In this document: positions 1 to 5,192 of the stretch, in pieces
Numbering within the stretch: position 1 is the first letter of the stretch
How the letters are laid out: every line of letters begins with the position of its first letter
From: Thermoleophilia bacterium
GTDB lineage: Bacteria; Actinomycetota; Thermoleophilia; RBG-16-64-13
DNA length: 5,615 nt
NCBI GenBank assembly: GCA_016929985.1
Contig: JAFGIH010000856.1
Span: forward strand, 1 to 5,615
Reading direction: 5' to 3'
Made by a program: the position numbers and the translations under genes
The notes under the pieces: generated by a model
The model's database searches: none
The model's input: only the letters and a program-made list of their open reading frames with translations
What the model was told of the DNA's origin: nothing

Positions 1-18
1 TCTCGTCCGTCGCCCCTC

Positions 19-1026
19 CTATGCCGGGCTCCCCGCTGCCACGGCCGCCGGCGTGGCCGCCGCCTGCCGGCGCCCCTTCACTGCCGCCACGCAGGCCAGC
101 ACGACGACTGACCCCGCCACCCACAGGGCCAGCGCCCCGATCCGCCAGTCCATCCCCGCTCCTTCGAAATAGAGAGTGGAACGGGCTGCCTCGATACCTG
201 CCCCCGCCGGCAACACGGGCGAGAGCCACCGGAAGGGCTGGGGAAGGAATGCGCCTCCCAGCACGCTCCCCGACGACGCATTCCCCAACAAGATGAGGAT
301 GATGCCGGCGACCCCTATGCCTGCCTGTCCGAACAGGCTGTGGCAGGCCGCGGTCGCCGACGCCACCGCCATCGCCAGAAGGGCGCACACACCCGCGAGC
401 AACCAGTAGCTGCCGTCGAACCCCACCACCACCTGCACGGCGAGGGCCGCCAAGAAGCCATTCAGAACGGAGAAGACCACCAGCCACAACAGCCCGCTCT
501 TCAGGTGGAGGGGTCCGTTCATGGTCCGCGAGAGCAAGGAGAACAAGAATGCCGAGATGCTCACCCCCATCACCAGGAAGAAGGGCACCAGACCCCGCGA
601 GTCAGAGGCGGGTTGCGGTTGTACGTCCTCGATGGTGGCCGTCTTGCCAAGCGCCTGCGCCATGGCAGTGAGCGCGCCCGACACAGCCGCCGAGGTGGCC
701 TGCCCGGAGGCGCCCGCGATCATGATGACCGGATCCCCGGCGCCCACCACGGCCGCCCCCACGATCTCGCGGTCCTTGATGGCCGCGCGGGCCTCTTCGG
801 CCGATGCATAGCTGGTGACGGTGAACGCCCCCGGCGCCTTCGCCTCCAGCCCGGCCTCCACGGTCGGCAGCGCCACGGCCGGTCCCACGAACCCTATCGG
901 CAGGTCGCGCGGCTGCGGCTGGTGAAGCGCGGCACTGAAGAGCCAGACGAAGAGGAACACCATCCCAAGACTGATGACGAGCGGCGCGATGATGGCGCGC
1001 TGGTTACTGCCGGCCGGACGATCCAT
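19..1026 (-). CDS. ABC-2/YhgE-like multi-pass membrane protein, probable export permease
   Basis: The 335-residue product has one N-terminal membrane helix (about 12-34), a 110-residue external domain (35-144) and five further helices (about 145-166, 175-201, 207-230, 234-260, 293-316). This is the usual plan of ABC-2-type permease/YhgE-Pip-like proteins. Family-like signatures are GNASSGS at 248-254 and, after it, PFRWLSPVLPAGAGIEAARS at 264-283, matching the 'serine-glycine loop then LSP-LPxGA' end of actinobacterial members. No ATPase is visible, so the substrate and whether it pairs with an ABC ATPase are unknown. I chose the ATG at 1026 because AGGGGG lies 6 bases before it. A TTG at 1050 in the same frame lies inside the operator and only a few bases after the expected transcript start. 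The clear double operator upstream suggests control by a TetR-family repressor, as is common for drug or lipid efflux proteins. The C-terminal tail (319-335) is basic, then Ala-rich. Family assignment is fairly sure; function is not. Confidence 0.8.
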   Translation of the reverse strand: MDRPAGSNQRAIIAPLVISLGMVFLFVWLFSAALHQPQPRDLPIGFVGPAVALPTVEAGLEAKAPGAFTVTSYASAEEARAAIKDREIVGAAVVGAGDPVIMIAGASGQATSAAVSGALTAMAQALGKTATIEDVQPQPASDSRGLVPFFLVMGVSISAFLFSLLSRTMNGPLHLKSGLLWLVVFSVLNGFLAALAVQVVVGFDGSYWLLAGVCALLAMAVASATAACHSLFGQAGIGVAGIILILLGNASSGSVLGGAFLPQPFRWLSPVLPAGAGIEAARSTLYFEGAGMDWRIGALALWVAGSVVVLACVAAVKGRRQAAATPAAVAAGSPA

Positions 1027-1044
1027 GGGAGACCCCCTGTAGTG

Positions 1045-1078
1045 ATTCAACGCTCGTTGAATTCTACAACCGTTGAAT
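1045..1078. promoter_or_regulatory. Double palindromic operator, TetR-type
   Basis: A perfect inverted repeat, ATTCAACG-CT-CGTTGAAT, occupies 1045-1062. A second 18-bp copy at 1061-1078 keeps a perfect right half (CGTTGAAT, 1071-1078), but its left half is degraded (ATTCTACA). The copies share two bases and their centres are 16 bp apart. Together they cover the -10 box, part of the spacer and the predicted start site of the minus-strand promoter, so a bound protein would block it. Palindromes of this size and placement are typical of TetR-family repressors; overlapping pairs are known for QacR-like double-dimer binding. No regulator gene lies in the window, so the family of the binding protein is inferred. 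Confidence 0.65.
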
Positions 1079-1089
1079 TACGGAGTCAA
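1061..1089 (-). promoter_or_regulatory. Sigma-70-type promoter of the ABC-2-like gene
   Basis: Read on the minus strand, TTGACT (1089-1084) is followed after exactly 17 bases by TAGAAT (1066-1061). This is close to the consensus for a housekeeping sigma factor. Transcription should start near 1054, giving an untranslated leader of roughly 28 bases before the ATG at 1026. The -35 box sits within a small inverted repeat, GGAGT-CA-ACTCC (1082-1093), which may be chance. Confidence 0.75.
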
Positions 1090-1115
1090 CTCCTGCTACC
1101 GCAGCCGGAGTGAGG

Positions 1116-1144
1116 GTGATGGAGAAGCGACCGTGTGCTATAAA
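1116..1144 (+). promoter_or_regulatory. Extended -10 promoter of the tRNA-Ala/yjbQ transcript
   Basis: TGCTATAAA (1136-1144) is an extended -10 element (TGn before a near-consensus hexamer at 1139-1144). A weak -35 candidate, GTGATG, lies at 1116-1121 with a 17-bp spacer. The expected start near 1151 gives a leader of about 16 bases before the tRNA. The GC-rich bases just after the -10 resemble the discriminators of stable-RNA promoters. The strong -10 and tRNA placement carry the call; the -35 is weak. Confidence 0.55.
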
Positions 1145-1166
1145 TACTCGGCCCGCAAATCTGCCT

Positions 1167-1239
1167 GGGGGTATAGCTCAGTTGGGAGAGCGCCGCGTTC
1201 GCATCGCGGAGGCCAGGGGTTCGAGTCCCCTTACCTCCA
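1167..1239 (+). tRNA. tRNA-Ala, anticodon CGC
   Basis: A complete 73-base cloverleaf can be folded. The acceptor stem is GGGGGTA/TACCTCC and the D stem GCTC/GAGC with an 8-base loop. The anticodon stem is CCGCG/CGCGG with loop TTCGCAT, placing anticodon CGC at 1200-1202. The variable loop is AGGCC, and the T stem AGGGG/CCCCT encloses the loop TTCGAGT. The acceptor stem has a G3-U70 wobble pair, the classic alanine identity element, which agrees with the anticodon reading GCG. The discriminator is A1239. The next bases are CCT, so the CCA end is not encoded and must be added by tRNA nucleotidyltransferase. The yjbQ start codon follows 18 bases later. Confidence 0.96.
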
Positions 1240-1257
1240 CCTCACCCAGGGACAGAC

Positions 1258-1671
1258 GTGCCGCTCATTGAGATCAACGTGTCGACCTCCGAGCGCGAGG
1301 TGCTGCTGGATATCACCCGCCGCGTTCAGGACGCTCTTGTCATCTCCTACCCCGATCTCGACGGCATGGTGAGCATCTTCGTCCCGCACACCACCGCCGG
1401 AGTGACCATCAATGAGGGCGCCGACCCGTCGGTTGCCCGCGACATCATCGAGAGTCTGGCGAGCTTAGTCCCGTGCGGTGCGGGCTACCACCACAGCGAG
1501 GGCAACTCCGACGCGCACATCAAGACCAGTCTCGTCGGCAGCACGGTGGCCGTGCCGGTGGTGCAGGGGCAGTTGCGGCTGGGCACCTGGCAGAGCCTCT
1601 ACCTGGCGGAGTTCGACGGACCGCGCACTCGAAAGGTGTGGATCATCCCCATGCCCACGGCGGTGCGCTGA
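1258..1671 (+). CDS. yjbQ: YjbQ/UPF0047 family protein (secondary thiamine-phosphate synthase type)
   Basis: The 137-residue product is a full-length, single-domain YjbQ/UPF0047 protein. Conserved parts are FVPHTTAGVTINEG at 41-54, the His/Glu-rich YHHSEGNSDAHIKTSL at 77-92, and GTWQ at 109-112 followed by LAEFDGPR at 116-123. The clustered His44, His78, His79, Glu81, Asp85 and His87 are the expected metal- or active-site residues of this trimeric fold. Members show weak thiamine-phosphate synthase activity when over-expressed in E. coli; their physiological role is unsettled. The start is GTG, with AGGGA (1248-1252) five bases before it, and codon 2 onward (PLIEINV) fits the usual N-terminus. 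The ribosome site begins nine bases after the tRNA end, so the mRNA probably arises by 3' processing of the tRNA transcript. Confidence 0.93.
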   Translation: MPLIEINVSTSEREVLLDITRRVQDALVISYPDLDGMVSIFVPHTTAGVTINEGADPSVARDIIESLASLVPCGAGYHHSEGNSDAHIKTSLVGSTVAVPVVQGQLRLGTWQSLYLAEFDGPRTRKVWIIPMPTAVR

Positions 1672-1680
1672 CTTCTGTCT

Positions 1681-1763
1681 CTCTGATCCTGCTGCGGCTC
1701 AGCGCACGCAGCTCCACCCCCGGAACCGAGCGCAGTGTGGTGTCGTACTTGCCGCCAACCTAA
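1681..1763 (+). pseudogene. Possible relic of a BrnT-like toxin C-terminus
   Basis: One frame here reads LILLRLSARSSTPGTER followed by SVVSYL and a TAA stop at 1761-1763. BrnT/DUF497 toxins usually end with a pattern like RIISARxAT..ER...YE. The SAR, T, ER and Y positions line up after a one-residue gap. The match is short and imperfect and nothing upstream of it looks like the rest of a toxin. What raises it above noise is its position just before an antitoxin fragment, where the toxin gene of such operons normally lies. It could still be chance coding in GC-rich DNA. Confidence 0.27.
1691..1712 (+). terminator. Weak hairpin after yjbQ
   Basis: GCTGCG (1691-1696) and CGCAGC (1707-1712) can pair around a 10-base loop, 20 bases after the yjbQ stop. 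No T-run follows, so termination here would not be of the standard intrinsic type. A chance inverted repeat is equally possible. Confidence 0.2.
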
Positions 1764-1766
1764 CAG

Positions 1767-1790
1767 TTGTGTACACATTGTGCGCACAAT
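1767..1790. promoter_or_regulatory. Twin palindromes 11 bp apart, probable toxin-antitoxin operator
   Basis: TGTGTACACA (1768-1777) and ATTGTGCGCACAAT (1777-1790) are each perfect palindromes. They form an 11-bp direct repeat of the pattern TTGTG-NN-CACA (TTGTGTACACA, then TTGTGCGCACA), so their centres lie about one helix turn apart. This spacing suits neighbouring dimers of a ribbon-helix-helix repressor, and an antitoxin fragment of that type follows directly. A poor promoter (TTGCCG at 1749, 17 bp, TACACA at 1772) could overlap it. The binding protein is inferred from context only. Confidence 0.5.
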
Positions 1791-1792
1791 GC

Positions 1793-1924
1793 GAAGCTAC
1801 CGCGGAGAACCTCGACGTGGCTTCGACACGCAGGCCCGGCCAGGAGATACGGCGGGTGAACGTGGACTTTCCGGGGTGGATGGTCGATTCCCTCGAGGCT
1901 GGAGCGCAAGGTTTCGTAGACTAG
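1793..1924 (+). pseudogene. Truncated BrnA/CopG-type ribbon-helix-helix antitoxin
   Basis: The frame reads ENLDVASTRRPGQEIRRVNV from 1805, then DFPGWMVDSLE, and ends at TAG 1922-1924. Antitoxins of the BrnA/CopG type partnered with BrnT toxins typically read 'LDLSxARRPGxExRRVNVDFPxWMVxSLDREAxRLGVTRQSxIKVWIAERL'. The match is nearly continuous from about 1805 to 1897. It covers the DNA-contacting strand (RRVNVDFP) and most of helix 1, then degrades (AGAQGFVD) and stops where LGVTRQ should be. The second helix, needed for the dimeric fold, is therefore missing. No good start codon lies in this frame at the expected place, and only about 12 codons precede the match before the palindromes. I read it as a dead remnant, not a working small gene. 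Family recognition is good; inactivity follows from the missing helix. Confidence 0.62.
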
Positions 1925-1952
1925 GACCCGGCCTCAACTCGGCCGCGGGCCC
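1924..1952. terminator. GC-rich hairpin between convergent genes
   Basis: The stretch folds as GGACCCG paired with CGGGCCC (one mismatch), then GCC paired with GGC around a 7-base loop, with a two-base bulge. It begins two bases beyond the stop of the large membrane-protein gene (minus strand) and could act on both converging transcripts. There is no T-run on either side, so it may stabilise 3' ends or block read-through rather than terminate by itself. Confidence 0.38.
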
Positions 1953-1954
1953 GA

Positions 1955-4261
1955 CTAAATGCTCGGTCGTCCCTCTTCGTCGGCGGGGGTCTTCGGGCCC
2001 TCATCGGCCAGATCCGCTACGGAATCGCCGAATCGGTCGAAGTCGCCGAAACCAAGGGCCTCTCCCTCGAGATCGCCCGGCTCGAGATCAGACGGCTCGA
2101 GGTCAGCCTCGGCGACCTCGCCGCTACCCACGATCGGCCCCGCCCCCTGCATCGCTCCCGCCAGTTTCTTGTGCCGGCGCCAGACGATCACCCGCCACAC
2201 GGTGAGGCACAGCAGTAGCACCCAGGCCAGGACCTCCAATATCTGCCCGGCCGTGTTCGCCATAGTGCGGCCGTAGTAGAGGGTGACGTGGCTCTCGGTG
2301 GGGATGACCATCATCATCGACGGCGACACCAGGTACGGGCCCTCGGCGCCCTTCACGTGCCAGTTGGGGAAGTACGAGATCCGGACGTAATGGGGCTGGC
2401 CGACGGCCGTGGTGTCGAAGGTGAGCTTCTCGTTTTCGAGGAATTCGTTCGTGACGTGTCCTTCAGTCTGGATCGGCGTCACAGGCGGGTCGGTGGCCTG
2501 GTCGGCCGTGATCGAATCGTACACGGCGAGCGCCTGTTCGCCCTTGTCCCACACCAGCGGGACCTCGAGCGCGGCCTCGTCGAGATACCATTCGTTGGCC
2601 ATGTCGCGCCATTCGGCCTGCTCGACGTCGACGCGCACCGGCTCGTTCTCCATCACAGAGACATACCCGGGGCAACCGGTGATGCGGAAGACGTTGTACT
2701 CACCGAAGGTTGCCAGCAACTCCACCCGGGGGTCTTGCTTCATCTCCGAGACGACCTCTTCCGAGTAGGCGATCATGTAGGGGATGTTCATGAACTGCAG
2801 GTGGGTGATACCCATGGCCACATCGCGCCCCGAGGGGTAGTCGACCCCTATGATGGCGTTGCTGGCCTCCTTGGAGAGCTCTGCCTGATTGATGAAATGG
2901 AACGCCGCGGTATAGGAGGCCTCCATGAGAGTGCCCTCCATAGTGTCCATGTTCTCGGTCCAGTAGGGGATGATCTCGAAGGCCCGGGGCGTGCCGAACT
3001 CATCCAGCTTCTGGCCGTGCTCCACCATCACCCGTCCGGGCTCGAGCGTGTCCAGGAACTCGTTGATCTGGTTGTACTGGACCCAGTTGCCCTTGGCCTC
3101 GTAGCCGGAGTAGTTCCACTTGATCCATCCGGCCGCCGTGGTGCTCGTGATGATGAGAACGGCCCCGATCACCACCGCCACCACCGGCGCGTAGACACGC
3201 CGCGACATCCTGCCGCGCAGGCGGAACAAGTCGTGCATCATGACCATGAACGGCCGCACCAGCCAGGTCGCGCCGTAGGCAGCCCACAGATGGATGGAGA
3301 CGTAGAAGAAGGGCAGCACGCGGGCGTTCCACAGCCGCCCGTCGGGGAGCACCCAGAACATCACCAGCGTGACGACGGTGATCCAGGCTAGTGGTAAGAG
3401 CTTTCGCTCCTTGCGCGCCACCGCGTAAGCCATGCCGATAAGACCCAGCGCCGCCGCGGGGATGATGGCCGTGGGCAGCAGGTCGGAGAGCTTGTCCAGC
3501 TGGTCCCAGGCCATGTGAGCCGTCCACTCCAGATTGCCGATGAAGGGGAACGTCCAGAAAGCCGTGAGGCAGAAGCCCACCGCCCCTACAGCCACCAAGT
3601 AGCCGAGCGAGCGCCAGCGGAAGTTGACCAGCAGCAGCCCGGGGACGAGGCACACCAGCATGATGGTGGTCACGATGTGCGATAGCACCAGGCACATCAA
3701 GAGCAGACAGTTGAGCACGAAGTACATGTTGAAGCCGGGTCTCTGCATCCCCCGGTACATGGTGCCCAAGAACAGGAACACCAGAGAGAAGCTGAACATG
3801 TAGCCGAACTCGCCCGCCAAGGTGGAGAGGATGTTGGCCCCGTAGATGGTGTAGCTCTCCATGAGCAAGAAGGCCAGAGCGAACACGGCTGCCAGGATGG
3901 GGAAGGGCCGGCGCACCCGCCACAACCGTCCCATGGCGTACGCGGTGAGCGGCAGCAGGAAGACCCCCAGGGCCGTGATGAGTTTGAAGGCCAGCTCGTA
4001 GGGCAGGAACCAGTCGAGAACGGCGATGAGCAAGAACGGGAAGGGGAAGTAGAAGGTAAGCATGGGCATACCGGCGTACCAGCCCGGCGCCCACCCGGTC
4101 AGACGGAAGTTGGGCAGGAGTTCCTGGATGAGGTACTGCGCAGGATAGTGGTGCGCCCCGGTGTCGCCCCCAGCCGTCGTTGTGAGACTGAAGAGCAGGT
4201 TGGGCTTGTAGAAGACGAGGAGTGTGGCGTAAATCGCTAGGAAAGCGAGTAGCGTAGGCAC
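1955..4261 (-). CDS. GT-C-like membrane protein, 6-pyruvoyl-tetrahydropterin synthase-related family
   Basis: The 768-residue product has about twelve membrane helices in its first half (first about 3-24, last about 357-378). A large external domain (about 380-670), one more helix (about 671-695) and an acidic cytoplasmic tail complete it. The loop after helix 1 carries GGDTGAHHYPAQYLIQELLP (31-50), then GWAPGWYAGMPML (56-68) and FPFPFLL. This is the hallmark of the PTPS-related (PF10131-type) proteins; the acidic residue in the first loop sits where GT-C transferases keep their catalytic Asp. The external domain has the family pattern: EPGRVMVEHGQKLDEFGTPR, PYWTENMDTMEGT, and YFPNWHVKG (630-638), which resembles the YfhO C-terminal domain. 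Despite the family name I see no pterin-synthase catalytic site. It probably transfers a sugar from a polyprenyl-phosphate donor outside the membrane. The GTG start at 4261 has a poor ribosome site; the frame stays open upstream and a CTG at 4321 with a strong site may be the real start (788 residues). Confidence 0.85.
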   Translation of the reverse strand: MPTLLAFLAIYATLLVFYKPNLLFSLTTTAGGDTGAHHYPAQYLIQELLPNFRLTGWAPGWYAGMPMLTFYFPFPFLLIAVLDWFLPYELAFKLITALGVFLLPLTAYAMGRLWRVRRPFPILAAVFALAFLLMESYTIYGANILSTLAGEFGYMFSFSLVFLFLGTMYRGMQRPGFNMYFVLNCLLLMCLVLSHIVTTIMLVCLVPGLLLVNFRWRSLGYLVAVGAVGFCLTAFWTFPFIGNLEWTAHMAWDQLDKLSDLLPTAIIPAAALGLIGMAYAVARKERKLLPLAWITVVTLVMFWVLPDGRLWNARVLPFFYVSIHLWAAYGATWLVRPFMVMMHDLFRLRGRMSRRVYAPVVAVVIGAVLIITSTTAAGWIKWNYSGYEAKGNWVQYNQINEFLDTLEPGRVMVEHGQKLDEFGTPRAFEIIPYWTENMDTMEGTLMEASYTAAFHFINQAELSKEASNAIIGVDYPSGRDVAMGITHLQFMNIPYMIAYSEEVVSEMKQDPRVELLATFGEYNVFRITGCPGYVSVMENEPVRVDVEQAEWRDMANEWYLDEAALEVPLVWDKGEQALAVYDSITADQATDPPVTPIQTEGHVTNEFLENEKLTFDTTAVGQPHYVRISYFPNWHVKGAEGPYLVSPSMMMVIPTESHVTLYYGRTMANTAGQILEVLAWVLLLCLTVWRVIVWRRHKKLAGAMQGAGPIVGSGEVAEADLEPSDLEPGDLEGEALGFGDFDRFGDSVADLADEGPKTPADEEGRPSI
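2066..2110 (-). repeat. Three tandem 15-bp units in the C-terminal tail of the membrane protein
   Basis: CTCGAG recurs at 2066, 2081 and 2096, exactly 15 bp apart, inside units that differ at a few bases. On the coding strand they give the related pentapeptides DLEPS, DLEPG and DLEGE (residues 720-734). Being a multiple of three, the repeat keeps the frame and could change in copy number without harming the gene. It lies in a disordered-looking acidic tail (about 712-766). Confidence 0.7.
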
Positions 4262-4310
4262 CCAATCCCAGGTGTGCCCCTTCTCGACCAGGTCCTCGCG
4301 TTCCTCTCGC

Positions 4311-5192
4311 TCAGGCTCCAGGGTTCCCCTCCCTCCACAGCACGATCCGCAGGTCTATCAGGCCCCTTATTGTACGCGGTATGCGGCGCACTATGGAAGA
4401 ACGCGGTTTCCGCTTCTCCTCGACGGTCACCGGCAGCGCGCGGACGGTCACCCCCTCGCGGCGCGCTCGGATGATGAGCTCGGTGTCGAAGAGATCGGTG
4501 GTCCGCACTGTGCGGGGAGCGAAGCGCTGCACCACCTCGCGCTTGAGCACCTTCATGCCGTGAGTGTCGTCCATGCGACGGTCGAAGAGCACGCGCAGGA
4601 TGGTGGTGAAGCCAAGCGAGATGAAGTGCCGCGCGACCGAGCGCCGGTCGTCGGCCCCCGCGACCAGCTTGCTACCCACCACGATGCCGGGCGCGGCGGC
4701 TGGGGCCGCGGCGCTCTCCGAGGCGGCGGCGGCGCCACCCGGCCCGCCGCCGGTCAGCACCTCGCCCGCCTTCAGCATGAAGTCCACGTCGTGGAAGTCG
4801 ATGTCGAAGTTCACGATGAGGTCACCCTTGCCGGCCAGCATGCCGGCCTTCATGGCCGCGCCGTAGTCGGGCACGGGACAGCGCAGCGCGCGGATGCGAG
4901 GGTTGGCGGCGGCCAGCGCGTCGGCGATGGCCAGGGTGTCGTCGGAGCTACCGTTCTCGGCCAGGATGAGCTCGTAGTCGACGCCGCGGGCCTCCAGCCC
5001 CCCCACAAGCTCGGCGACCTCGTCAGCGAGGCACTCAGCCTCGTTGTGGATAGGAATGACGATGGAGTAGAGAGGCGCCCCGGCCGGCGCGGCCGCCGCC
5101 GGCCCTCCGGGCCCTCCTGGCGCCGCGGCCAATGGCCCGCCGGGCGCGCGGCCCGCCCCAGCCGCGCGGCCGCCGCCCACCGGATCAGCCAT
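4311..5192 (-). CDS. Family 2 glycosyltransferase, polyprenyl/dolichyl-phosphate sugar synthase type (GtrB-like role)
   Basis: The 293-residue product has a GT-A fold of the dolichyl-phosphate mannose/glucose synthase group. Motifs in order: YSIVIPIHNE (42-51) and AENGSSDDT (78-86) for the nucleotide sugar; PDYGAAMKAG (108-117); the metal-binding DID at 130-132 in NFDIDFHD; GSKLVAG (173-179); DDTHGMKVLKR (208-218, counterpart of DTQCGFK); and TDLFDTELIIRARREG (232-247). It has no C-terminal membrane helices, so it should work at the inner membrane face, linking a sugar to a lipid phosphate carrier. The sugar cannot be told. Two oddities are an Ala/Gly/Pro-rich N-terminus (about 6-39) and an Ala/Gly-rich insertion (about 147-168) between the DID motif and GSKL. 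The ATG overlaps the upstream gene by eight bases (ATGGCTGA) with no clear ribosome site, pointing to translational coupling. Catalytic family is sure; donor and acceptor are inferred. Confidence 0.9.
   Translation of the reverse strand: MADPVGGGRAAGAGRAPGGPLAAAPGGPGGPAAAAPAGAPLYSIVIPIHNEAECLADEVAELVGGLEARGVDYELILAENGSSDDTLAIADALAAANPRIRALRCPVPDYGAAMKAGMLAGKGDLIVNFDIDFHDVDFMLKAGEVLTGGGPGGAAAASESAAAPAAAPGIVVGSKLVAGADDRRSVARHFISLGFTTILRVLFDRRMDDTHGMKVLKREVVQRFAPRTVRTTDLFDTELIIRARREGVTVRALPVTVEEKRKPRSSIVRRIPRTIRGLIDLRIVLWREGNPGA
4326..4336 (-). promoter_or_regulatory. Strong Shine-Dalgarno site without a conventional start codon
   Basis: On the minus strand GGAGGGAGGGG lies within the last codons of the GT2 gene. 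Four bases after it is a CTG (4321-4319) in the frame of the large membrane protein; the annotated GTG start is about 64 bases away. No ATG, GTG or TTG in that frame lies closer. Part of the purine run also encodes Arg-Glu-Gly of the GT2 gene, so chance is possible. Confidence 0.4.

Noticed and set aside
1048..1050. TTG as the start of the ABC-2-like gene
   Set aside because: It lies inside the operator a few bases from the predicted transcript start and has no ribosome site; the ATG at 1026 has AGGGGG at good spacing.
1167..1239. tRNA-Ala as an attachment site of an integrated element
   Set aside because: No second copy of the tRNA 3' end (for example TTCGAGTCCCC) occurs elsewhere in the window and no integrase gene is present; the toxin-antitoxin relic alone does not prove an integration.
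1735..2205. 156-codon plus-strand frame starting near the twin palindromes
   Set aside because: It is the wrong frame for the recognised antitoxin fragment, runs antisense into the membrane-protein gene, and is Arg/Pro-rich without motifs. A short RRLG after 1911 recalls the antitoxin's RLGVTRQ and might reflect a frameshift, but it is too short to call.
2288..3391. A 367-codon open frame on the plus strand
   Set aside because: It lies fully opposite the well-supported membrane-protein gene, reads as His/Arg/Asp/Val-rich nonsense with no family motif, and is a typical antisense shadow in GC-rich DNA. The same applies to 4272-5207 (plus) opposite the GT2 gene and 340-1113 (plus) opposite the ABC-2-like gene.
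1955..4261. Literal reading of the large protein as a pterin synthase
   Set aside because: The family name is historical; the protein is a multi-pass membrane protein without the zinc-binding His triad and catalytic Cys arrangement of 6-pyruvoyl-tetrahydropterin synthase.
3000..4265. A 421-codon minus-strand frame inside the large membrane-protein gene
   Set aside because: It is another frame of the same strand with a His/Arg/Gly/Ala-rich product and no hydrophobic segments or motifs; the PTPS-related frame explains the region.
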